64,000 nucleotides of DNA from Ancylothrix sp036704045 (GCA_036704045.1 DATNQM010000022.1:434001-498000); one strand, 5' to 3'. Numbered from the stretch's first letter, positions 24,611 through 33,925 are shown. Numbers and translations are program-made. The notes: generated by a model not told the origin, from the letters alone.

Positions 24611-25672
24611 TCAAGTTCCTGCATTTTGTTTTGCATAGTTTAGGTTGATTTGATAGTCTTTAACTTTTTGTTGAGCTTCGGTATATTTTGGGTGATTTGC
24701 CGGCACTTTTTTCATAGCATCAATGGCTGCTTGCCACTGTTTAGCTAAGGCATCCCATTCTTCAGGGGTTTGTGGCTTTTTCTCATAGGCAAGTTTGCCG
24801 GCACTTTCGGCTTTTTTAACAGCATCACGCCAGGGATCGGATGCGGGTGTGACTGGTGCTGGGGTGGCTGGTTTGGGGGCCGGTGTGGCTGTGGCGACTG
24901 GTGCCGGGGTGGCCGGTTTGGGGGCCGGTGTGGCTGTGGCGACTGGTGCCGGGGTGGCCGGTTTGGAGACAGCTACCGGGGTGGCCGGTTTGGGGGTTGG
25001 TTTTGTAGTAGATGGGGTCGCCGGTTTAGCCGGGACGGGTGCGGATGCAGTAGGAGTTTCGGCTGTTTCGGCAAAGGGGCCAAGTTTGAGAGCAAAAGCT
25101 GCACCAACACCGGCCAAAGCAAGGGCTAAAAGTCCTAACAGCAGTAACAAAAGTTTAGAAGGCTGACGCTTGGGTTTTGCCGGTTGTATTTCTTCTTCTT
25201 CTTCTTCTCCTTCTCCTCCTCCTCCATCGCCATCTCCATCTTCATATTCATCTTGGGCGAGGTCATCGTATTGCGGTTCTTCATACCTTGGTGGGCTACC
25301 GATCATATCCACCGAGTCGGAATAGTCATCTAGGGAAGGATCATCAATAACTGGAGGAAAATCACTTTGGTCGATTAAGGCTGATTCTAGGCCAAATTCG
25401 TCACTCCAGGCTGCTGAATCTGATCCAGTTTGGAAGCTGTCAATTCTGACTGTATGGATAACAGGACTTTCCAGCTTGTTCATGCCTTGCTGGATAAACT
25501 CTACAATTTGTTTGTGTGGAGCAACTTGAGTGGAGTGCAAAATAACGTGCAAAAAACCGCCTTGTTGTTCGGCTGTGGCGGTAATGCCCTTGGGTTGAAG
25601 AGTACGGTTGAGCAGCGCGGCAATCGCATTTGGATCGCCCTGCTTGGCAAGTTCGAGAGGGTTTGTTGGCAT
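24611..25672 (-). CDS. Membrane protein with Pro/Ala repeats, paralogue of 51306-52166
   Basis: 353 residues from the ATG at 25670-25672 (MPTNPLELAKQGD); an upstream in-frame start would add 14 unconserved residues. Regions: a soluble alpha/beta N-domain (about 1-85, DPNAIAALLNRTLQPKGI, FLHVILHST), an acidic disordered region with a run of Glu (about 125-165), one membrane helix (about 175-195, LLLLLLGLLALALAGVG), a Pro/Ala/Thr repeat tract with a 15-residue unit (TPAPVATATPAPKPA), and a helical C-domain ending WQAAIDAMKKVPANHPKYTE...YQINLNYAKQ. The same N-domain/helix/C-domain plan occurs in the gene at 51306-52166. No enzymatic motif; function unknown. Probably an anchored protein whose C-domain lies in the periplasm. 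Confidence 0.85.
   Translation of the reverse strand: MPTNPLELAKQGDPNAIAALLNRTLQPKGITATAEQQGGFLHVILHSTQVAPHKQIVEFIQQGMNKLESPVIHTVRIDSFQTGSDSAAWSDEFGLESALIDQSDFPPVIDDPSLDDYSDSVDMIGSPPRYEEPQYDDLAQDEYEDGDGDGGGGEGEEEEEEIQPAKPKRQPSKLLLLLLGLLALALAGVGAAFALKLGPFAETAETPTASAPVPAKPATPSTTKPTPKPATPVAVSKPATPAPVATATPAPKPATPAPVATATPAPKPATPAPVTPASDPWRDAVKKAESAGKLAYEKKPQTPEEWDALAKQWQAAIDAMKKVPANHPKYTEAQQKVKDYQINLNYAKQNAGT
24851..24966 (-). repeat. 45-bp in-frame minisatellite
   Basis: A 45-bp unit, beginning GGTGCCGGGGTGGCCGG on the + strand, is repeated two and a half times in tandem with few changes; the first copy has two substitutions. It encodes a 15-residue Pro/Ala/Thr unit inside the gene 24611-25672. 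Such arrays change length by slippage. Confidence 0.85.
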
Positions 25673-26046
25673 GGCTACAACAACGAGAGCGCTGGGTGAG
25701 GTGTATTCTAACAAAAGAATAGTATGTTATTCGTTTATTTCCATGTTTGAATTTTTATCTCTGGGTAAGGGACGTTTTTTGTGAGCCTAGCTTAAACGAG
25801 GGGTTAGGGCTTTGAGGGTAAGAGGGGCAATGGGGGTAAAAGTTTAGGTTAAAAATTTTCTTTGATGGTGGTTAGGGAAATTTTTTGAGGTTTTTTGAGG
25901 GTTTGGTGATGAGGAAGTGCGCCGCTGAGGTGATGCCTGCGGTGGGTGTAGGTGGTTAGGAGGTTAGAGAAAATATAGACTTTGGGGAAATATATCAAAC
26001 AGCGCTGTTAAAATCCTTATATTCTGCCTGTTCTTATTTGCCAGAC
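25673..26046. other. Divergent intergenic region
   Basis: 374 bp between two divergent genes. It contains a perfect tandem TTTTTTGAGG duplication (25881-25900) and a 15-mer GTGCGCCGCTGAGGT (25917-25931) that recurs with one change at 5848-5862. It should hold both promoters. No gene seen. Confidence 0.5.
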
Positions 26047-28092
26047 ATGACCGAAACTATTTTAAGTGTTCGTAACCTACAAGTTGAATTCCAAACCGAC
26101 TGGAATAAAGTTAAAGCTGTTGATGGGATTTCGTTTGAAATTAAACGAGGTCAAACGTTGGGTATTGTAGGGGAGTCGGGTTCTGGCAAGTCGGTGACTT
26201 CTCTTGCGGTTATGGGTTTGGTTCCTAGCCCGCCTGGCAAAGTTGTGGGGGGGGAAATTTGGTTTAGCGGTAGGAGTGGTGAGAGTTTGATGGCGCCGCC
26301 GGTGAATTTGTTGGAGTTGCCGGCCCAAAAACTTCAGCAGTATCGAGGCGGACAAATGGCTATGATTTTTCAAGAGCCGATGAGTTCGCTTAATCCTGTT
26401 TATACTATTGGTTTTCAACTTACAGAAGCTATTTGTCGCCATCAAAATGTTTCGGCTATTCAGGCTAAACGGCAAGCAATGGCTTTGCTGCAAGAGGTAA
26501 AACTTTTACCAAGTGATGAAGAGTTGCAACAGCGTTTTTTGGAAACTCACACATCTTGGCGGAATGAACGGCAAATTTTGCAGTATGTTAATGAGCAAAA
26601 GGAAGCTATTTTAAATCGTTATCCGCATCAATTATCTGGGGGTCAAATTCAACGGGTGATGATTGCTATGGCAATTTCTTGTAATCCGTCTTTATTAATT
26701 GCTGATGAACCAACGACGGCTTTAGATGTAACGGTGCAAGCTACTATTTTAAGTTTGTTGAGAGATTTACGCGACCGCAGGGAAATGACGATGATGTTTA
26801 TTACCCATGATTTGGGGGTGATTGCAGAAATTGCTGATTGGGTTGCGGTGATGTATCAAGGCAAAATTGTTGAGTATAATTCGGTTTGGGAAATTTTTTC
26901 TAATCCTCAACATCCTTATACTAAAGGGTTGTTATCTTGTCGGCCTCAATTAAATCGTCGGTTGCGTTATTTGCCGACGGTTTCTGATTATATGGAAACT
27001 GTGAGTAATGAGGCTGGAGAGTTAGAAATTTTAGAGAAAAGTGTTGCTTCTGTTTCAAAAAATTCTGGCAATTCAATGGTGAGTCCTCAAGCTCAATTGG
27101 ATATAGATGGTAGTTTGATTGGGGGGGTAAATGAGGTTTCTTTCCCGGTGTCAGAAATGGGGGCTGAGGGTGGTTTGGTGGGGCCGGTTCTGAGTAATTT
27201 GGTTTCTGTGGATGTTAGTGAAGCGGAAATGGCAGAACGTTTGGAGAAGCTTCATACTCAAAAGCCTCTGCTGGAAGTAAGGGATCTGAAAGTTGGTTTT
27301 CCGGTGCGGGGTATGTTTGGGGAAACTAAACGTTATTCGATGGCGGTTAATGGGGTTTCTTTTGAAGTTTATCCGGGGGAAACTTTGGGTTTGGTTGGTG
27401 AATCTGGATGTGGTAAAACTACTTTGGCTCGGACGATGATTCGCTTGATTGACCCGATGAGTGGTAGTATTTTTTTTGAAGGGGAAAATATTACGAAAAT
27501 TGAGGGTGAAAAACTACGTCGTTTGCGTCGAGAAATGCAAATTATTTTTCAAGATCCCTACGGTTCTCTTAATCCCAGGATGACGATTGGGGAAGCAATT
27601 ATGGAGCCTTTAAAAATTCATTTGGTCGGGAAAGGTTTGCAGAATAAACGGGAAAGGGCGGCTTATTTGTTGGAACGGGTGGGGTTGAATGCAGACTGGA
27701 TGAAGCGTTATCCTCACGAGTTTTCTGGGGGTCAACGTCAGCGGGTTTGTATTGCTCGTGCGTTGGCTTTAAATCCTAAGTTTATTATTTGTGATGAGTC
27801 GGTTTCTGCTTTGGATGTTTCGGTGCAGGCTCAGGTTTTAAATTTGTTGAAGGAGTTGCAAGGGGAGTTTGGTTTGACTTATATTTTTATTTCCCATGAT
27901 TTAAGTGTGGTTAAGTTTATGAGTGACCGCATTATTGTTATGAATGGGGGTAAGGTGGAGGAGATTGATAGTTCGGAGAGGCTTTATAGGGAACCTAAGC
28001 GAGATTATACTCGCCAGTTGATTGAGTCTATTCCTACGGGGAGTTTGGAGCGCATTAAGGCTCAGCAGGGGCTGCGGGGTAAGTTAGTTTGA
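26047..28092 (+). CDS. Fused double-ATPase ABC protein of the oligo/dipeptide importer type
   Basis: 681 residues from the ATG at 26047; a TTG three codons earlier is less likely. Two ABC ATPase domains lie in tandem. Domain 1 (about 5-300) has Walker A GESGSGKS, MIFQEPMSSLNP (Q-loop), signature LSGGQIQRV and ADEPTTALDV. Domain 2 (about 410-660) has GESGCGKT, IIFQDPYGSLNPRM, FSGGQRQRVCIARALALNP and CDESVSALDV. Both match the DppD/DppF pair that powers peptide or nickel importers, here fused as in YliA/GsiA. The domain-1 helical region contains a 20-30-residue insertion before the signature. A long, low-similarity linker (about 325-405) joins the halves. No permease or binding protein is encoded nearby, so the partners must be elsewhere. 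Confidence 0.93.
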   Translation: MTETILSVRNLQVEFQTDWNKVKAVDGISFEIKRGQTLGIVGESGSGKSVTSLAVMGLVPSPPGKVVGGEIWFSGRSGESLMAPPVNLLELPAQKLQQYRGGQMAMIFQEPMSSLNPVYTIGFQLTEAICRHQNVSAIQAKRQAMALLQEVKLLPSDEELQQRFLETHTSWRNERQILQYVNEQKEAILNRYPHQLSGGQIQRVMIAMAISCNPSLLIADEPTTALDVTVQATILSLLRDLRDRREMTMMFITHDLGVIAEIADWVAVMYQGKIVEYNSVWEIFSNPQHPYTKGLLSCRPQLNRRLRYLPTVSDYMETVSNEAGELEILEKSVASVSKNSGNSMVSPQAQLDIDGSLIGGVNEVSFPVSEMGAEGGLVGPVLSNLVSVDVSEAEMAERLEKLHTQKPLLEVRDLKVGFPVRGMFGETKRYSMAVNGVSFEVYPGETLGLVGESGCGKTTLARTMIRLIDPMSGSIFFEGENITKIEGEKLRRLRREMQIIFQDPYGSLNPRMTIGEAIMEPLKIHLVGKGLQNKRERAAYLLERVGLNADWMKRYPHEFSGGQRQRVCIARALALNPKFIICDESVSALDVSVQAQVLNLLKELQGEFGLTYIFISHDLSVVKFMSDRIIVMNGGKVEEIDSSERLYREPKRDYTRQLIESIPTGSLERIKAQQGLRGKLV

Positions 28093-28104
28093 GGTGAGTT
28101 TTTT

Positions 28105-28854
28105 TTAGTTTTGATTTTGGGTTTTTAAGGATAATATTGCTTTCCAAGCAAAGTGGGGGAGGGCAAGCATTCTTCGCCATCTCCAAGGTTCTTGATAAAG
28201 GCGGTATAGCCATTCTAGGTTTAGTTTTTGCATCCATTGGGGTGCTCTTTCTTTGATGCCGGCCCAAATGTCGAAGCTTCCTCCTATTCCTATCCAAATT
28301 GAGTTTGGGCAATGATGCCGGTTTTTGGCTATCCAAAGTTCTTGACGGGGTACTCCTAAGCCGACAAATATGATTTTGGGTTGGAGGGTTTCTAGGGTTT
28401 GGGTAAGTTCTTTTTGTTGGTCGGGGGAGATGTAACCGTCGGTGATTCCTACTATTTTTAAATTAGGATTTTTTTGCTTCCAATATTGTGCGGCTTTTTG
28501 GGCTACTCCGGGGGCTCCTCCATAGAAATATACGGGGCATTTGTCTTGTAGTTGATCGGCTTGTTTTAAAAGGGCTTCTGCTAGTTCTATGCCGGGACAT
28601 CTTTGTACTTTTTGTTTGTACATTTGTAGGTAAATGACTACTCCGGCACCGTCGGGGATGACGAGTTCTGCTTGGTTGATGGCTTCTGCGAGGTGTGGGT
28701 TTTCTTTTGCTTGAATTGTCATTTCGGCGTTGAGGGTGACTATGTGGGTTCCTCTGCCTTGTTGCAAGCGTTGTATTAACCAGGTTGGGTAGTCTTGTAG
28801 TAGGTGTACTGGTTGTCCTAATACTTGAAATTTTTTAGCGACCTCTGATTGCAT
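28105..28854 (-). CDS. WecG/TagA/CpsF family glycosyltransferase
   Basis: 249 residues. The family motifs are in order: THIVTLNAEMTIQAKENP, LVIPDGAGVVIYLQM, YFYGGAPGVAQKAAQYWKQ, IVGITDGYISP, KIIFVGLGVPRQELWI and GIGGSFDIWAGIKERAPQWM. The family transfers N-acetylmannosamine-type sugars to polyprenyl-linked acceptors during surface polysaccharide or teichoic-acid-like assembly; the substrate here is unknown. The start is ATG 28852-28854 (MQSEVAKKF) or a GTG four codons upstream; neither has a clear ribosome site. It converges on the ABC gene with 12 bp between stops. Confidence 0.92.
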   Translation of the reverse strand: MQSEVAKKFQVLGQPVHLLQDYPTWLIQRLQQGRGTHIVTLNAEMTIQAKENPHLAEAINQAELVIPDGAGVVIYLQMYKQKVQRCPGIELAEALLKQADQLQDKCPVYFYGGAPGVAQKAAQYWKQKNPNLKIVGITDGYISPDQQKELTQTLETLQPKIIFVGLGVPRQELWIAKNRHHCPNSIWIGIGGSFDIWAGIKERAPQWMQKLNLEWLYRLYQEPWRWRRMLALPHFAWKAILSLKTQNQN

Positions 28855-29284
28855 ATCTTGTCTCACACCTTTTGGTTTTGGCTTTGAGGATGCCCCGACT
28901 GTGTTGTGGGGTTTCTCAGTTTATTATCGTTGTTTTGGGTTCGTCTGCAATACTCTATTTGAGGAGTATTTGTATGGTTTTTATGGAAAGATTTTTTTTT
29001 GCAGTTTGTCTTGACATGGGGCCAGCCTTAATATAACCTTAATTATTATTAAAGTTATGTCAGTTGTATAAAATTAAGCATAAATAAGGTTGGGATTTTT
29101 TTGGTTTTTAAGGAATGGCTAAATGGCTTGATGGTTTGCTTTAGTTAAGCAGCAAAAGTTTAGGCTTTTATTTTTTTGTTTTATTCAAGCGTTCTCAAGT
29201 ATTTTGAGTAGTTTGGTTTTGTGAAAGGTTACGAATTTTGTTCATTTGTTGAAAGACAAAAACCGGAAGTTATTGGTAAAAAAT
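28855..29284. other. Intergenic region upstream of the phosphorylase-kinase-like gene
   Basis: 430 bp, T-rich. Candidate promoter TTGACA (29011-29016) and TATAAC (29032-29037) with a short 15-base spacer, about 250 bp before the downstream start. No gene seen. Confidence 0.45.
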
Positions 29285-32200
29285 ATGGTGATTTCTGCTA
29301 ATCAGTTGCAAGAACGTTTAGATGATTATTATGGCTGTATTGAGGCTACGATTATTAAACGTCAAAATCCGATTACTGGTTTGTTGCCGGCATCGACTGC
29401 TATTAATGCTCATGGAGATTATACGGATGCTTGGGTGCGGGATAATGTTTATAGTATTTTGGCGGTTTGGGGTTTAGCGCTGGCTTATCGGAAAATTGAT
29501 GACTCTACAGGACGGACGTTTGAACTAGAACATAGCGTTATTAAGTTGATGCGTGGTTTGTTGTTTTGTATGATGCGTCAAGCCGAAAAAGTTGAGCGTT
29601 TTAAAAATTCTCAGTCTTTGTTAGATTGTTTGCACGCTAAATATAATACTGCGACTGGTGATGTGGTGGTGGGGGATGATGAGTGGGGGCATTTGCAGTT
29701 GGATGCTACTTCGCTTTATGTGTTGATGTTGGCACAAATGACTGCTTCTGGTTTGCATATTATTTATAGTTTAGACGAGGTAAATTTTATTCAAAATTTG
29801 GTTTATTATATTGGCCGCGCCTATCGAACTCCTGATTATGGAATTTGGGAAAGAGGCAATAAAATTAACAAGGGAAATGCGGAGTTGAATGCAAGTTCAA
29901 TTGGCATGGCTAAGGCGGCTCTGGAGGCGATTAATGGGGTTAATTTATTTGGGGTGAGGGGGTCGCAGGCTTCGGTGATTCATGTGTTACCGGATGAAAT
30001 TGCGCGGGCACGGATGACGTTAGAATCTTTGTTGCCAAGGGAGTCTCTTTCTAAGGAGATTGATGCGGCTTTGTTGAGTGTGATTGGTTTTCCGGCTTTT
30101 GCTGTGGAAAATGCGGATGTAGTGGAAAGAACAAGGCAAGAAATTGTTAGTAAGTTGTCGGGAAATTATGGGTGTAAAAGGTTTTTGCGAGATGGGCATC
30201 AAACAATTTTAGAAGATACTCATCGTTTGCATTATGAGCCTTGGGAGTTGAAACAATTTGAGAATATTGAGTGTGAGTGGCCGTTGTTTTTTACTTATTT
30301 GTTTTTAGATGGGTTATTTCGGCGGGATGTGAAGGAGATTGAGGAGTATAAAAATCGTTTACAATCTTTGGTGGTTGAGCGAGATGGGTTTGGTTTGTTG
30401 CCAGAGTTGTATTATGTGCCGGCGGAAAATGTGGAGGCGGAAAGGTTAAATCCTCAAAGTCAAAAACGTTTGCCTAATGAAAATGTGCCTTTGGTTTGGG
30501 CTCAGAGTTTGTATTTTTTAGGACAGATGATTGATGAGGGTTTAATTGATATTGGGGATGTGGATCCTTTGGGCCGGCATTTATGTGTGGGTCGTCATCG
30601 GCAGCCGGTGGTTCAAGTTGCTTTGCTGGCAGAAAATGAGGCTTTGCAAGATAAGTTGGCGGCTTATGGTATTGCAACTCAAACACCTAAAGAAGTGGAG
30701 CCAATTCAGGTACGTCAAGCTTGGGAGTTGTCGGCGGCTTATTGGTATATTGGTCGCAATGATAAGTTAGGTTTAACGGGTCGTCCTGTTCGCCGGTTAA
30801 GGAGTTTGACGACTTCTCGGATGTTTAATATCCGGCGAGAAATGATGGTATTTTTACCGGCTGTTTTGGATTTGGAACAGTTTTATTTGACTCTTGATTA
30901 CCATTTTTTAGTCTCGCAAATTAAGTATGAAATTGCTTATGTTTACGAGCATTGGTGTCAGTTGGGAAGGCCGACAATGACGCTTTTAATTACGGATGCA
31001 ATGTTAAAATCTGGGTTTGAGGCGTTGTTGGAATTGATGCAAGAGTTTAAGGCTGGGAGTTGTGGGGGAGTGCCGGTGAAGTTGGGCCGGCTTAATCAAT
31101 TGTTGCTAACTTCTGGGAGTGAGAGAATTGATTTTCTACATGAGTTTGAGTTTTCTAATGAGCCGGTGAAAGATCCTTTACCAAGGTTGAATTATTTAGC
31201 TTATAATCCTGAAAAAACTAAGCCTCTTAATTCTTCTCAAGAATTTAGTTTAGAGTTTCAAAAGAATTTGACTTTGTTGCTAAAAAATTTGCGTAATTCT
31301 GATAATCTTTATGAGCAAATGGAGTTATTAAATTCCTTAACACGGTTAAAAAGTTTAAACTTTGATACGGGTTTGGGTGGGCCAACTGAGCCGGTGACGG
31401 TGGCGGATCTTTTGAATGAAGTTTATGCCAAAGCAACGGGCAGTTCTCAATCAAAAAATGAGGAGGGAAAACTAAAAATTGAATGGGCAATTGTGCGTCA
31501 CGCGGCGGGGTTGCTGAATAAAGTTGATATTGGTTTATCGGATGCGGTTACTGATATTTTAGTGCGGCAAAAACAAATAGCTGTGGGCAAAGCTTATAGC
31601 GAAGCTTCGTTAATTACTCGTCCCAAGTCTTACCCTGAACTTAGAGAAAAAATTTCTCAATTTTGTCGAGAAGATATCCGTGAAAGAGTGTTAACTCAAG
31701 AAATTTTGATTTATTTAGGGTTGCTAATTAAATCAGAACCAGCTTTATTTAATGGGTTGCTAACTTTGCGAGTGGGATATTTAATTTTGTTGCTTACTAG
31801 TGAACTTGCTCAAGAGTTGGGGGCGACTCAAGATGAGGCTTATGAGCAATTAATGCGTTTAAGTCCGTTTGAAATTAAAACGCGACTACGGCAAGTTTTG
31901 CTGGGATATGAAGGAGTGAACAAACTTTTAAAACAACAGGAATCTTTGCGTGTTAAGCAAAAAGAGCAGGAGATTGATTGGGTCATAGAACCGCTAAAAA
32001 ATGGAGAGTTTGTGACTGGAAATTGGCACCGACAAAGACAATTAGACGGAGTGCGGGGCCGAGTTCCTGAAACGTTTTTTGAGTCGGTTTGGCGTTTACT
32101 AAAACATTGTAAAGGATTGGTAGTTGGCGATAAGTTAGAAAGACGAAATCGTTTAGAAAGTGAGGAAATGTTGTCGGAAATGACGCAAAATGAAAAGAAT

Positions 32201-32512
32201 TTTGCACTAAAAGTTGAGCATTTGTTGAATAAAATTGAGGCGCCGGAGTACCGACAAGTTAATATTGAAGCGTTGATGGAACTTTCAGCGATTGCGGTTC
32301 GCAACCCTAATTTACAGGTGGAAGATTATCTGGTTTTAGATGTGATTATTGGTCATGGGGTGCGTTTGGCTTGGTTAGAAAACCATCCAGAACGAGCAAA
32401 TTTTTATGATGAGGATAAGGCGTTAGCTTGGCGGGCTTTTTATGATACTTCTCCGTATGTTTGCGCTAGTTATGTTGTAAAGGCTTTCCGTTTCTTGACT
32501 CAGTTTGGTTGA
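29285..32512 (+). CDS. Phosphorylase-kinase alpha/beta-like (GH15-type) protein
   Basis: 1,075 residues. The N-terminal 400 residues have the (alpha/alpha)6 glucoamylase-like fold signatures of phosphorylase kinase alpha/beta subunits: GDYTDAWVRDNVYSILAVWG, DEWGHLQLDATSLYVLM, FIQNLVYYIGRAYRTPDYGI, and LEDTHRLHYEPWELKQFENI with ECEWPLFFTYLFLDGLF. The C-terminal half is helical and ends in SPYVCASYVVKAFRFLTQFG, again as in the eukaryotic subunits. Cyanobacterial homologues are usually filed as glycoside hydrolase family 15. Whether it hydrolyses glucan or regulates glycogen metabolism is not shown by sequence. The start is ATG at 29285 (MVISANQLQERL); an in-frame TTG 13 codons earlier is possible. 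No signal peptide, so cytosolic. Confidence 0.9.
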   Translation: MVISANQLQERLDDYYGCIEATIIKRQNPITGLLPASTAINAHGDYTDAWVRDNVYSILAVWGLALAYRKIDDSTGRTFELEHSVIKLMRGLLFCMMRQAEKVERFKNSQSLLDCLHAKYNTATGDVVVGDDEWGHLQLDATSLYVLMLAQMTASGLHIIYSLDEVNFIQNLVYYIGRAYRTPDYGIWERGNKINKGNAELNASSIGMAKAALEAINGVNLFGVRGSQASVIHVLPDEIARARMTLESLLPRESLSKEIDAALLSVIGFPAFAVENADVVERTRQEIVSKLSGNYGCKRFLRDGHQTILEDTHRLHYEPWELKQFENIECEWPLFFTYLFLDGLFRRDVKEIEEYKNRLQSLVVERDGFGLLPELYYVPAENVEAERLNPQSQKRLPNENVPLVWAQSLYFLGQMIDEGLIDIGDVDPLGRHLCVGRHRQPVVQVALLAENEALQDKLAAYGIATQTPKEVEPIQVRQAWELSAAYWYIGRNDKLGLTGRPVRRLRSLTTSRMFNIRREMMVFLPAVLDLEQFYLTLDYHFLVSQIKYEIAYVYEHWCQLGRPTMTLLITDAMLKSGFEALLELMQEFKAGSCGGVPVKLGRLNQLLLTSGSERIDFLHEFEFSNEPVKDPLPRLNYLAYNPEKTKPLNSSQEFSLEFQKNLTLLLKNLRNSDNLYEQMELLNSLTRLKSLNFDTGLGGPTEPVTVADLLNEVYAKATGSSQSKNEEGKLKIEWAIVRHAAGLLNKVDIGLSDAVTDILVRQKQIAVGKAYSEASLITRPKSYPELREKISQFCREDIRERVLTQEILIYLGLLIKSEPALFNGLLTLRVGYLILLLTSELAQELGATQDEAYEQLMRLSPFEIKTRLRQVLLGYEGVNKLLKQQESLRVKQKEQEIDWVIEPLKNGEFVTGNWHRQRQLDGVRGRVPETFFESVWRLLKHCKGLVVGDKLERRNRLESEEMLSEMTQNEKNFALKVEHLLNKIEAPEYRQVNIEALMELSAIAVRNPNLQVEDYLVLDVIIGHGVRLAWLENHPERANFYDEDKALAWRAFYDTSPYVCASYVVKAFRFLTQFG

Positions 32513-32526
32513 GTAAATTTAGCTTT

Positions 32527-32564
32527 TTTATCGTTTATTTCCTAGATAAAAACGATAAATTTTA
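32527..32564 (+). terminator. Terminator after the phosphorylase-kinase-like gene
   Basis: 10-bp perfect stem TTTATCGTTT (32527-32536) with AAACGATAAA (32550-32559), followed by TTTTA. Located 15 bp after the stop and before the convergent MFS gene. Confidence 0.7.
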
Positions 32565-32581
32565 TAGGTTACTCGCCTGGT

Positions 32582-33757
32582 TTAAGTATTGGGTGAAACA
32601 AGGTTGCTATGCTTTACTAACCAATAGTGAATAATCAGCATTGCCAGAGAAATTACTATCATTAAAATTGGTATGATTTCTAAATTTTTTAGGCTGGCTG
32701 CCCATCCTAAAAGTGTGGGAATTGCAGAGGCTCCTAAGCTGGCAGCACTTGTTAAAAAGCTAATGGCTGCCGGTGCTAAGGAAGTGTTTACTCGCTGGGG
32801 CATGAGCCAAATTGTTAAGGGAAAAATTGCCCCACCTCCTAGGCCTATAAAAAGCAAGCTCCACAATTGAAGGGGAAAAAAGCACCAAACAAGCAGGCTG
32901 CTTATTAGTACGCCCAAGGAAGCGTTGAGGGTGGAAATTGGGCCTAGGTGTCGGACTGCTAAACCCATGCTGATGCGCCCTAGGGTCATGCCGGCCCAAT
33001 AGGCGCTGATGCTGTAGCCGGCGAGGGTTGGGGGGATCTGGCGGCTGATATTTTCGACGCTGTAGGCCCAGTTGCTAACGGAGGCTTCTAGTCCAACGGT
33101 CACAAGAGATAGGATGGCGGCTAAAATAACTATCTTTGATGTGAGAGCTATTTTGACATTGCGTAGGGAATTGGTGCTAGATGTTCTCACAATGCGGCTC
33201 ATGGGCGTATAGTGTGAGATATCTACCCAAAGCATTGCTAGGGTTAGGAAGCCGGTTAGACCCGCAAATGTAATATAAACTGTCCGCCAATTCCAGCCTA
33301 GGGAGAGTAAGGTGGTGGCGATGGCCGGCCCTACAAATGCGCCAATGCCATAGAAAGCGTGCAAAAACCCTGTGATTCCGGCGTTATCTTGGTTACTGGC
33401 AACGTAAGTGTTGACACCGGCATCAATTAAGCCAATTCCTAAACCTAACAATGTGCCGGTGAGAACCATGATTGACCAGGCGGGAGTTACTGCATATATA
33501 AGTAAAGATAAGCCTAAACTGATAGAACCAAGTAAGAGGGTTTTAGCAAGACCAAATTTATTAACTAATAAACTACTACTTAAAGCTGAGGCTATATAGC
33601 CTGACATCTGGGATAAAAATAGCAGAGATACTGTTGCGGAATTAAGGTTATAAGTATTTTGAATGGATGGCAGCACGACTCCTAATGCTGATTCTGCTAA
33701 AGCAATTGTTATAAAAGCATAAAAAGAAAGTGCATTGCCTAGGAAATTTGAAGTCAT
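32582..33757 (-). CDS. MFS transporter
   Basis: 391 residues with about 12 hydrophobic segments in two groups of six. The N-terminal half shows the usual MFS pattern (ALSFYAFITIALAESALGVV, PSIQNTYNLNSATVSLLFL, then GLGIGLIDAGVNTYVA and YGIGAFVGPAIATTL), resembling the fucose permease/YbjJ-like branch. It exports or imports a small solute that cannot be named from sequence. ATG at 33755-33757. Between the convergent phosphorylase-kinase-like gene and clpC, each with its own terminator, so probably a single-gene unit. Confidence 0.92.
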   Translation of the reverse strand: MTSNFLGNALSFYAFITIALAESALGVVLPSIQNTYNLNSATVSLLFLSQMSGYIASALSSSLLVNKFGLAKTLLLGSISLGLSLLIYAVTPAWSIMVLTGTLLGLGIGLIDAGVNTYVASNQDNAGITGFLHAFYGIGAFVGPAIATTLLSLGWNWRTVYITFAGLTGFLTLAMLWVDISHYTPMSRIVRTSSTNSLRNVKIALTSKIVILAAILSLVTVGLEASVSNWAYSVENISRQIPPTLAGYSISAYWAGMTLGRISMGLAVRHLGPISTLNASLGVLISSLLVWCFFPLQLWSLLFIGLGGGAIFPLTIWLMPQRVNTSLAPAAISFLTSAASLGASAIPTLLGWAASLKNLEIIPILMIVISLAMLIIHYWLVKHSNLVSPNT

Positions 33758-33883
33758 TTTTTGCTTTTGTGGATAACTTTTATATTATGGATTTTTGGTT
33801 TTTTTAAATAGTTGAAATAATTAACATTAAATAAGTGGAAAATTTGCAAAAAAAGCTGTTATTACTATGAGTTAATTGGCCAT

Positions 33884-33919
33884 AAAAAAAAGGCTGGGTT
33901 TGTCAAATAAACCCAACCT
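33884..33919 (-). terminator. Terminator of clpC
   Basis: On the - strand AGGTTGGGTTT, loop ATTTGAC, AAACCCAGCCT (one wobble pair), then a U-run of seven or more. It starts just after the clpC stop codon at 33926. Confidence 0.93.
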
Positions 33920-33925
33920 ACTAAT

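Noticed and set aside
24851..24966. Possible CRISPR-like array
   Set aside because: The repeats are contiguous 45-bp units without spacers, in frame within a gene.
24770..25166. Two overlapping Gly/Ala-rich + strand frames
   Set aside because: Both are shadows of the 45-bp repeats and Pro/Ala tract of the leftward gene 24611-25672.
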